The notes under the pieces were generated by a model. It was not told the DNA's origin. It searched no databases and worked only from the letters and a program-made list of their open reading frames with translations. Below are positions 1 to 6,358 of a stretch of 39,346 bases of DNA, piece after piece. How positions within the stretch are numbered: the stretch's first letter is position 1; each line of letters starts with the position of its first letter. The stretch is from Marinobacterium weihaiense. GTDB taxonomy: Bacteria; Pseudomonadota; Gammaproteobacteria; Pseudomonadales; Balneatricaceae. Where the stretch lies: the NCBI RefSeq assembly GCF_019061305.1, contig NZ_JAHQZT010000023.1:1-39346 (forward strand). Direction: 5' to 3'. The position numbers and the translations under genes are program-made.

Positions 1-87
1 GCAGATGTGGTGGAATTGGTAGACACGCTAGCTTCAGGTGCTAGTGCCTTCACGGGCGTGGGAGTTCGAGTCTCCCCATCTGCACCA
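1..87 (+). tRNA. tRNA-Leu (anticodon CAG)
   Basis: The 7-bp acceptor stem pairs bases 1-7 with 77-83, followed by discriminator A and an encoded CCA at 85-87. The anticodon arm has the loop TTCAGGT, giving anticodon CAG, and the long variable arm is that expected of a class II leucine tRNA. The gene begins exactly at the left edge of the window, so its promoter is outside. A terminator follows at 142-165. Confidence 0.95.
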
Positions 88-141
88 TCCTTGGTTCGTC
101 CCGAATCAGGACGCATTTCCCAAAAGCAGTCGGAATACAGT

Positions 142-165
142 ACACCCTAAAGGGTGTTTTTGTGT
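142..165 (+). terminator. Rho-independent terminator of tRNA-Leu
   Basis: ACACCC (142-147) pairs with GGGTGT (152-157) around a short loop. A T-rich tract interrupted by single G residues follows. It lies about 55 bp after the tRNA-Leu CCA end and points the same way. Confidence 0.7.
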
Positions 166-232
166 TTGTATTATTGGGCCCCGGCAGGCGGCTGCTGTGC
201 TGTACGCGCTTTTAATCACAGCGCGGCCGCGT

Positions 233-364
233 TCACTGGGTCATCAACAGATACAGCTGCATCAGCGCCGGAAAGATGGCAACCAGCAACCCTCCGACAA
301 CCATGGCAATAGACGGTACAACGCCGATGACTTCGTAGTCCTGGTCTTCGTGTGTATGGCTCAT
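233..364 (-). CDS. Small single-span membrane protein, 43 aa, unknown function
   Basis: A 43-codon frame that reads MSHTHEDQDYEV at its start, then a hydrophobic span of about 23 residues (roughly residues 13-40, rich in V, I, A, L and G, with prolines at 17 and 32). It ends LLMTQ. The ATG is preceded by GAGG about 9 bases upstream, a fair ribosome binding site. The acidic, His-containing N-terminus followed by one membrane helix suggests a small inner-membrane protein. I do not recognise the family and assign no function. It stands alone between the tRNA-Leu terminator and the terminator of the envelope operon. A longer overlapping frame at 216-482 lacks any protein-like pattern and is judged a shadow. 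Confidence 0.6.
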   Translation of the reverse strand: MSHTHEDQDYEVIGVVPSIAMVVGGLLVAIFPALMQLYLLMTQ

Positions 365-589
365 CGTGGCAATCCTCGTATGCTTGGGTCATGGCAGTGG
401 TTTTATCTGCCTCTGTCTGTTTGTGCTTATGCTTGAGAGATAGCAAAGGCAGTGCCAATAGGATTAAGCCTTTAATAAACAAAGCCTTGTAATGTATTTG
501 TCGGTTGTCCGGTCAGCGGTTGCCGGATGTGCAATGCCATATCTGTCATGGATTGGGATAATAGCTGCCATATGTGGCATGGGATCGAT

Positions 590-616
590 ACAAAAAAGGT
601 GGCCGTAGCCACCTTG
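590..616 (-). terminator. Terminator of the envelope operon
   Basis: The stem AAGGTGGC/GCCACCTT with a 4-base loop (596-615) is followed on the minus strand by a run of T residues. It lies about 25 bp after the stop codon of the CsgG/FlgT-like gene, the last gene of the five-gene minus-strand operon. Confidence 0.85.
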
Positions 617-638
617 TTCACAACGGGCGAAGTCTGCC

Positions 639-1832
639 TCAGCGGCGGACAATAAAATCGGTCTCGATCAGCTCGGCATCGCCGTCCACCACCTTGGCAT
701 AGGTGGTTTTGGCGCTGACTCGCACGACCTTGATCCGGGCGATCTTCTCCTCCAATTGTCCCAACGATTCGTTGGTGTAGGGATCGAACATCTCTTCACC
801 GAGGAAGTACACATCCAGCAGGTCGCCCTTCTTCAGTGTTTTGCCGCCCTGGTTGAGCACTACGGTCTTGCCTTTGATCGCGACCACCCGCATCGGGTAG
901 ATGTTGGCCAGTGCTTTCTGCGCCAGCTGCTCGGCGAGTGTGGCCGTGATCCCGGTTTGGGATGAGCCATACTTTTTCAGCATGGCACGAATATCGCCAT
1001 CGCTGAATTTCAGGCTGATCGAGTCCGACCACTTGACCTGACGGGTCGCCGCCAGAATGATCTTGTAGTCCAGCCGGGCGCTGCCGCTATAGCTGACAAT
1101 CGTTTCACCGGTCAACTGCAGCGTCTTGACGTGCCGGGTACTGCGCATGCTGCGAATATTGCCCACGACTATGTAATCGGCCCCCAGTACGTTGCCGGTT
1201 TTGGCCTTTTCCGCCAAAGCCGCATCGTCACTTAGCCAGAGTGCTTTTTCCTGCTGGAACTCGGCACCGAATTCACGGTCCAGCACATTCATGCGGCGGG
1301 ACTGGGTGAATTGATCCAGGATGCGGTTGCGCAGCTCGGACTCCACCTTGGCAGCCTCGGTGCGATCGCCGAGCAGCGAAAAGCTGCCCTTGTCACTGTG
1401 GAACGGCATGACCGCCAAGGTGCGACGGCTGTCAGCCGGTAGGCCCGGCTTGTCGTACTTGAGTACATGAACGGTCACATCGGCGCGGAAGCTACCGTCA
1501 GCCTCCTGCTCAACCGAATGTATGTCGTAGCGTGATACCAGCCCCCGGGTCTTCAGGCGCAGATCGCCACGCTGGGCCACTTCGAAGGAGCGGCTGAACG
1601 CTTCGCCGTCCTGAGTGCTGAGGCTGCTGCGGCCGGACAGGGTGCGCATGATTTCGTTACTGTCGATGCTTACCCCGGTTGCCTGTCGCAGCCCCTGTAC
1701 CAGGGCATCGCTGATCGCCTGGTTGCGGTTGCTGCCATAGCCCTCCGCATCCACGACCTGCTCGGCAGCAACGCTGAAGCAGGTCCATGCCAGAGCGGTC
1801 AGCGCCACCAGTGTTTGCAGTAGTGATCGCAT
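639..1832 (-). CDS. CsgG/FlgT-like exported protein
   Basis: A 397-residue exported protein. Residues 1-23 form a signal peptide with an SVAA-type cleavage site; Cys18 sits in a poor lipobox, so a soluble periplasmic protein is more likely than a CsgG-type lipoprotein. Residues about 24-75 (EGYGSNRNQAISDAL) resemble the LPP20/FlgT N-terminal domain. Residues about 135-290 resemble CsgG, with an AVMPF strand, a helix with ESELRNRI, a VLDRE segment and GADYIVVGNI. The last 80 residues (VVLNQGGKTLKKGDLLDVY) look like the FlgT C-terminal barrel. AAGGA stands before the ATG. It is the last gene of the operon, 10 bp after its neighbour. CsgG/LpoB-like folds act in outer-membrane assembly or peptidoglycan synthase activation; the role here is unknown. 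Confidence 0.8.
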   Translation of the reverse strand: MRSLLQTLVALTALAWTCFSVAAEQVVDAEGYGSNRNQAISDALVQGLRQATGVSIDSNEIMRTLSGRSSLSTQDGEAFSRSFEVAQRGDLRLKTRGLVSRYDIHSVEQEADGSFRADVTVHVLKYDKPGLPADSRRTLAVMPFHSDKGSFSLLGDRTEAAKVESELRNRILDQFTQSRRMNVLDREFGAEFQQEKALWLSDDAALAEKAKTGNVLGADYIVVGNIRSMRSTRHVKTLQLTGETIVSYSGSARLDYKIILAATRQVKWSDSISLKFSDGDIRAMLKKYGSSQTGITATLAEQLAQKALANIYPMRVVAIKGKTVVLNQGGKTLKKGDLLDVYFLGEEMFDPYTNESLGQLEEKIARIKVVRVSAKTTYAKVVDGDAELIETDFIVRR

Positions 1833-1842
1833 GGTTCCGTCC

Positions 1843-3294
1843 TTAGAAATCGTCGGCTGACATCAAGTCACGGCTCTGAGTTGCACCGGCGTTACCGTTG
1901 CTGCCATTGCGCTCCCGAGTCTGTGCCTGCTCAGTCCGCTTGGGCCTGAAGTCACGCATGTCGCGGGCGTTCTGTTCTGATACCGGGTGCCAGACATAGA
2001 CCACACCGTTGATTTCGTTGCCATGCTGCGGATGTTTGGCGGTCCAGCGCATCAGCTGGCGGGTTCCGGGCAGATCGGAGATGCTGCCACGAGCGGAGAT
2101 TTCGTTGTTGATCGCCTTGACCATCTCGATGCGTGTTTCTTCCGACTCCATCACGCCATCCTGTTCGGTACGCACCACGCCGTCGGTCACATTCATGCTC
2201 TTGCGGCTGGAACTCAACTCAGCGTTGCCGACTGAATTCAGCAGGTAAGCAAAGTTGGCATAGGCATCAGCCTTGGCGTACATGAAGGCACCCTTGCGGG
2301 CATTCATCTGACGGTTGAAATCGGTGCCGTTGTAGCCAGTACCCGCCTGGCCAAAGGACACCAGCACCGGGTAGCCGTTCTCATCGAACATTTTGCGAAT
2401 ACCGAACTCGTGGATCAGCGCGGCCTTGTTGCTGCTGAAGCGTTCCCGCAGGGAGGGGCCACCGACCTTTTTCGGGTTGGGCGCCATATCGCCTTTACTC
2501 TGCTTCATGTCGTACACGAACTGGCGCATCTTGTCGGATGCCACCACGATTACGGCGATGGCATGGCGGCCCTGGGCATCATTGGCCTCAAAGGTTTTGA
2601 CCGGTATCAGGCCGGTCAGGCTGGCGCGGGCGCGGGTCGAAACCTGTTCGCTGATGGAGTTTTCAAACAGGCGGGCGCGTTTTTCCGGCGGTGCAGCATT
2701 GAATTCGTCCGGGTCGATACCCAGCTCGCTGAGCTGCTTATCCAGCTTGCCACCCGCCAAAGCGACAGCCTTGTTCAACACCTCCTCCAGCTTGTTGGAG
2801 CTTTGCAGTTCCTGCGGTGAAAAACGGGGCATTTGGCTCTTGTCTTCGAAGAACTTGTTGACCGTTTCGGCCCGGGTACTGATGCCTTCAAACTCGATGA
2901 ACTGCGCCTGGGCGTTCATCAGTGCTTCCTTGTAAGCCATCAGGCGGTGATCGGCCCAGTCTGTCGCATCTGGGGTGACTTTGACAAAGGCGGTGCCTTC
3001 AGTCATGAAAATCTCGCCGTTATCGGCACGCTCACTCAACGCCGCACCGGCGTTGTATTTCCACTCTTCAATCTGCTCCATCAGCATCATGCCGGGGTCT
3101 AGCGGCGCGGGTTCAGCGGCATCCGCCATCGCAATCTCCACGGCTTCAGCCTGGACTGGAGCCTGTGCTACAGCGGTTGTAGCTATGGCCTGATGATCGC
3201 CCACCGGTGCAGCTGTGCCGTCCTGTGCCTGAACGCCCGGGGCCAGACTGCCAAGCGCCAGAGCCAGCGCGGTCTTTTTAAACAGAGTTGTCAT
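1843..3294 (-). CDS. Large exported protein of the LpoB/YcfL operon (DUF6844-like), unknown function
   Basis: A 483-residue protein with a signal peptide ending near GVQAQ (about residue 24). An Ala/Pro-rich linker follows to about residue 65, then a long globular region without recognisable catalytic motifs. The C-terminus is low complexity, with Arg, Gln, Asn and Gly. I recall proteins in this genomic position being assigned to DUF6844, but that name is from memory. The start is supported by AAAGGAAG upstream. It sits 18 bp after lpoB and 10 bp before the CsgG/FlgT-like gene, so all are probably one transcript. Cellular location is predicted as periplasm or outer-membrane associated. No function can be given beyond its link to the LpoB/CsgG-type proteins around it. 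Confidence 0.75.
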   Translation of the reverse strand: MTTLFKKTALALALGSLAPGVQAQDGTAAPVGDHQAIATTAVAQAPVQAEAVEIAMADAAEPAPLDPGMMLMEQIEEWKYNAGAALSERADNGEIFMTEGTAFVKVTPDATDWADHRLMAYKEALMNAQAQFIEFEGISTRAETVNKFFEDKSQMPRFSPQELQSSNKLEEVLNKAVALAGGKLDKQLSELGIDPDEFNAAPPEKRARLFENSISEQVSTRARASLTGLIPVKTFEANDAQGRHAIAVIVVASDKMRQFVYDMKQSKGDMAPNPKKVGGPSLRERFSSNKAALIHEFGIRKMFDENGYPVLVSFGQAGTGYNGTDFNRQMNARKGAFMYAKADAYANFAYLLNSVGNAELSSSRKSMNVTDGVVRTEQDGVMESEETRIEMVKAINNEISARGSISDLPGTRQLMRWTAKHPQHGNEINGVVYVWHPVSEQNARDMRDFRPKRTEQAQTRERNGSNGNAGATQSRDLMSADDF

Positions 3295-3312
3295 GAATCG
3301 TCTTCCTTTACG

Positions 3313-3930
3313 TTACCAGGAGGTTCCCTTGGCGCTGCCCAGTTTGCGAATCGGTGTTTCGCCTTCCCAAATAGCCAGTCCGTTGGCCAGGTCGGTCAGC
3401 GTCAACTGAAAATAGTATTCGACCAGCTGCTGATTGCCATCAACACGGTTGTTGCGCTGGATGATCTTGCCGGACAGGCTCATGTTCGGTGCTGCCAGGC
3501 GCTGACGCACCAGTGTGGAACGATCCACTTTGCGTGACTGGCTCAGCTCGCCGTATGCCTGGGTCATTCGGTCTTCGGCACCGTTGAGGCCGATGGCGGT
3601 TGTGGTGAGTACTTTGCCGCTGCGCAGCAGGTCAACGCGGATCTTCTTCACCAGCTGGTCGGTATCGATGCGTTGCATGGTATCGTTGAGCACGGTCGAG
3701 ACCACCATGATGTTCTTCTTGCCGTCACTACGGTCGACGGCACCGGATGTCAGCATCGACTGCACGGCGTCCGAGGCCGCCTGAGCAAAGTCGCTGCCGC
3801 TGAGGCCCATGGTCACGGGCTGATCAACGGCGCCCGGTGTCAGCAGTTGGGTTTTAGGGGTGCAGCCGGTGGCCAGGCCAAAGGCGGTGCTCACCGCCAA
3901 TACCTTGATCAGGGTGTTGCGTGTACTCAT
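3313..3930 (-). CDS. lpoB: LpoB-like penicillin-binding protein activator lipoprotein
   Basis: A 205-residue lipoprotein. The signal peptide ends in a LATGC lipobox (Cys23), and a low-complexity linker leads to a small alpha/beta domain (about residues 45-200) with IMVVSTVLNDT, VRQRLAAPNMSLSGKI and YYFQLTLTDLANGLAIWEGE, the pattern of the LpoB family. In enterics LpoB is an outer-membrane lipoprotein that reaches through the peptidoglycan to activate the synthase PBP1b. Its ATG overlaps the stop of the ycfL-like gene by 4 bp (ATGA). The ycfL-lpoB order is the same as in E. coli. The partner PBP is not in the window. Confidence 0.88.
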   Translation of the reverse strand: MSTRNTLIKVLAVSTAFGLATGCTPKTQLLTPGAVDQPVTMGLSGSDFAQAASDAVQSMLTSGAVDRSDGKKNIMVVSTVLNDTMQRIDTDQLVKKIRVDLLRSGKVLTTTAIGLNGAEDRMTQAYGELSQSRKVDRSTLVRQRLAAPNMSLSGKIIQRNNRVDGNQQLVEYYFQLTLTDLANGLAIWEGETPIRKLGSAKGTSW

Positions 3931-4343
3931 CCGTCAATTCCTTGTGTCGAGTGTGTGGGGGCTGTGCGAGGATCGAATAGCTGAATGCGGTATCTGACCG
4001 CTTTGGGGCTGGGGGCGACACGGTCGATCATTACCGGTTCGGCCGGGCGCAAGGGGTGCTGCTCCCAGCGGCTTGCTAGACCCTTGAGCTCAAAACCATT
4101 GGCATCAAACCAGCTGAAGCGATAACGCAACGTCTGTTGCTGATTGCTGCGATTGTACAGGCGTACACCCGCTCTGAGCAGGTCGCTGGAGGCATAACCT
4201 TCCTGCACCGCTTCGATCTGGAGGTAGGATTGAGCACGGGGGCCAATCTGCAGCTGGGGATAATCGGTCGGCGGCTGGGGCTGTGTCTGGCAACCCAGCA
4301 ACGCAAGGGCGGCTGCTGCCAGCACGCCATTACGAATCTGCAT
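3927..4343 (-). CDS. ycfL: YcfL-like lipoprotein (DUF1425)
   Basis: A 138-residue lipoprotein with the lipobox LLGC (Cys18). A beta-rich domain follows containing VRLYNRSNQQQTLRYRFSWFDANGFEL, the immunoglobulin-like pattern of YcfL/DUF1425 proteins. TAAGGAG stands 6-7 bases before the ATG. It is 21 bp downstream of the COG3014 gene and overlaps lpoB by 4 bp, which suggests translational coupling. In E. coli ycfL also lies directly upstream of lpoB; its function is not established. Confidence 0.85.
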   Translation of the reverse strand: MQIRNGVLAAAALALLGCQTQPQPPTDYPQLQIGPRAQSYLQIEAVQEGYASSDLLRAGVRLYNRSNQQQTLRYRFSWFDANGFELKGLASRWEQHPLRPAEPVMIDRVAPSPKAVRYRIQLFDPRTAPTHSTQGIDG

Positions 4344-4364
4344 GGTTCGTCTCCTTACGAATAA

Positions 4365-5810
4365 TCAGGCGTCAAAGCCTGCCACCTGATATACGGGCTT
4401 ACTGCCCGGGGCGCTTGCCTTTACATAAATAACAGAAAAACGCGTATCTGGCAGTTCGACTTTCAGCGGTTGTGCCAGTCCGGGGGCGTTCAGTTCCAGT
4501 GTGCCGCCGGCCGGTTTGCGCACCCGCAGTACTTGAACTTCTTTCGGCAGGCTGCTCCAGCTGCGGGTATCAGCGCGTGTCGTCGTCGCCTGGTAGACAC
4601 CTGCCAGCAGGCTGCCGGCCAGCCCCAGCTCTTTTTTGGCCTGGTACTGAATGAACGCCTTGGTCAACGTACTTGCGATGGCTTCAGTGACCTTGAGCGG
4701 AAACTCTCTTTTGAATTCGGTCTGGATGACCCTGTCCATACTCGCCAGCAGCTCGGTTTGGCCCAGGCGCTTGCCTCCGGCATGTGCTTCCAGATATGGA
4801 TAGGCACGGTCGCGTTCCTTTAGTTTGGGGAGTGCAATCTGCGAGTACTCGACCTGGTCATTGAGCAGAAACAACGGCAACGGAATAAGGGTCTCGTCGA
4901 TGGCCGGTGCTTCGCCGTTCTCGAAGATGACCCATACGGCGGGTCTCAGCTTGTGTTTGCGCCAGGCGCCGGTGCGCAGGTTGCTGATGACCTTGTAGTC
5001 GGTGCGCACGGCTGTATTGTCTGGTGCCATGCCGCGTACGCGCCGCAAAGACTGGCGTGCCTTGCCATAATCACTGCGGTCGGCACTTGCCAGCATGAAA
5101 TAGAGGCCATGCAGGTAATCGGTATAGGGATTGACGAAATCCGGGTAAGCAGCCCACGCATTCAGTTCGGGAAAAGCGTCTGCAATGGCATTACGGGACT
5201 CGGATTCACTCTTTTTGAAGTCCAGCTGGGATGTCCGGGCCTGTTCTCCTTCGGTTTGCTGCCGTGTCTCAGCAAGCTTCTGCTTTTGAGCTTCAATCCG
5301 GGACTTGAATGCTTCCTCGGCCCGGCGCTGGCGGTCTGCGGCACGGTTGAATTCAATGCGGGCATTCTGCAGATCGTGCAGGAAGATGCTGTTCAAGGCC
5401 TTGTAAGTGTTGACCATGACGCCGTCATAGACGGTTGGAGCGTAGCGATTCAGATTGTTGTTGACCAGGGTGGCGGTCACCTTTTCCAGCCCCTTGCGAC
5501 CGATATTTTCGGTGTCTTCGGCCTTCATCATTGTTTCGGCGTGGTCAAATACCTTGTTGCTGTAGTCGAACTGGCCGCTGGCGCTGAGTGCAGTACCGGC
5601 TTGCAGCGACCACATCAGGTTGCCGCCCTCTCCTTCGGCATCAATGCCGCCTGATTTCAGGGCAAATCGGGCGGCGTTCTGATAATTGCCTTGTGCGTAT
5701 TGCTGGTTGAAATCTTCGAGGTTCTGTTTGCTTGACAGGGTCTGGCACCCTGCGAGGAGTACAGCCCCGGATATGATCAGCCCTCTCGCGAGGGTGGACG
5801 GGTTTCGCAT
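4365..5810 (-). CDS. COG3014-family lipoprotein, unknown function
   Basis: A 481-residue lipoprotein: signal peptide with lipobox LLAGC (Cys22), then a helical region resembling TPR repeats (residues about 30-165, including NFQQYAQGNYQNAAR-like and DYSNKVFDHAE segments). A charged coiled-coil stretch follows (about 155-205), then an alpha/beta C-terminal half. The pattern fits COG3014, a family found beside ycfL/lpoB in Vibrio and relatives. GGAGAG precedes the ATG. It is the first gene of the five-gene operon, so its promoter should lie in 5811-5930, next to the DnaA-box cluster. Function is unknown; an outer-membrane scaffold is a guess from the TPR-like helices. Confidence 0.8.
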   Translation of the reverse strand: MRNPSTLARGLIISGAVLLAGCQTLSSKQNLEDFNQQYAQGNYQNAARFALKSGGIDAEGEGGNLMWSLQAGTALSASGQFDYSNKVFDHAETMMKAEDTENIGRKGLEKVTATLVNNNLNRYAPTVYDGVMVNTYKALNSIFLHDLQNARIEFNRAADRQRRAEEAFKSRIEAQKQKLAETRQQTEGEQARTSQLDFKKSESESRNAIADAFPELNAWAAYPDFVNPYTDYLHGLYFMLASADRSDYGKARQSLRRVRGMAPDNTAVRTDYKVISNLRTGAWRKHKLRPAVWVIFENGEAPAIDETLIPLPLFLLNDQVEYSQIALPKLKERDRAYPYLEAHAGGKRLGQTELLASMDRVIQTEFKREFPLKVTEAIASTLTKAFIQYQAKKELGLAGSLLAGVYQATTTRADTRSWSSLPKEVQVLRVRKPAGGTLELNAPGLAQPLKVELPDTRFSVIYVKASAPGSKPVYQVAGFDA

Positions 5811-5928
5811 AGATCTCTCCTTGTCTCCATGAAACCGCTTCTTGATGTGCGCTGATTGAACAGCGGGCGTCCAAATCTACCACCTTGGAGGCAAGCATCA
5901 AATCTATTGGGCTGCGTCATGCAAGATA

Positions 5929-6302
5929 TGTGGATATAGCAGAAACATGAACCTGCCGGTAAACATATCCACATGACTTTATGCACAAGTCGAAAGAGTG
6001 CGATGCCAGCCCGCCATTGTGAATATTGTGACGTCGAGAGATGTGCTCGACTTCAACTGTGTACTGTCTGTAGACAACCTGTTTTATCCCATCAATTGGT
6101 TAAAAAACAACCTGTTTTTCAGATGCCTTCTGTCACGGGCTCTGCAGCGGTGTGTGCTGACCTTCTGCAATGGTTATGCACAGATTGGTGCAGAGAGGAT
6201 GGGGATAGAAATGAAAGATCTTTATCCACAAGCCGTTCTGGTGGACAACGGGATTGTCTCGAGACTGTACCGCATCCATAATCTTATTGGCCCTGTGCAT
6301 AA
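5929..6302. other. Cluster of DnaA boxes in a 548-bp gene-free region (candidate datA/DARS- or origin-like locus)
   Basis: Four perfect matches to the DnaA box TTATNCACA occur at 5979-5987 (+), 6174-6182 (+), 6222-6230 (+, TTATCCACA) and 6294-6302 (-). Three 8/9 matches of the form ATATNCACA are at 5929-5937 (-), 5965-5973 (+) and 6018-6026 (-). Chance predicts about 0.02 perfect sites in 548 bp on both strands, so the enrichment is strong. A near-consensus IHF site and an AT-richer patch (about 6079-6118) lie in the middle. Only two GATC sites occur in 5811-6358, which argues against an E. coli-type SeqA/Dam oriC. No dnaA, dnaN, mnmG or parAB is nearby. The enclosed frames on the plus strand (about 5970-6320) do not look like real proteins. 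Candidate roles are DnaA titration or hydrolysis (datA-like), DnaA reactivation (DARS-like), or a replication origin. Confidence 0.6.
6090..6102 (+). promoter_or_regulatory. Near-consensus IHF binding site inside the DnaA-box cluster
   Basis: The bases match WATCAANNNNTTR at 12 of 13 positions; only the first W is replaced by C. An A-tract follows at once (TAAAAAAC, 6101-6108), as at many strong IHF sites. It lies between the left group of DnaA boxes (5929-6026) and the right group (6174-6302). E. coli datA, DARS2 and oriC all combine DnaA boxes with IHF sites. Confidence 0.5.
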
Positions 6303-6358
6303 AGTATGTATGGAAAGATAGCCGTCTTCGGTGGCACAGCCAGCGGATGTATGGCGTT

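Noticed and set aside
216..482. 88-codon minus-strand frame with a hydrophobic start
   Set aside because: It overlaps the better-supported 43-residue frame, and its C-terminal two-thirds do not resemble a protein. The hydrophobic start comes from an AT-rich upstream region.
6033..6051. Inverted repeat GTCGAG/CTCGAC with a 7-base spacer
   Set aside because: Six-base arms in a region already rich in symmetric DnaA sites; no T run and not clearly a terminator or operator.
5929..6302. Main chromosomal oriC as the explanation of the DnaA boxes
   Set aside because: Not ruled out, but not adopted: no dnaA, dnaN, rpmH, mnmG or parAB neighbours, only two GATC sites, and no clear AT-rich repeat array of the unwinding type.
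5973..6321. Two overlapping plus-strand frames of about 100 codons in the DnaA-box region
   Set aside because: Mixed composition, no ribosome binding site, no membrane or domain pattern, and they run across the DnaA boxes and IHF site. They are more likely chance frames in a regulatory region.
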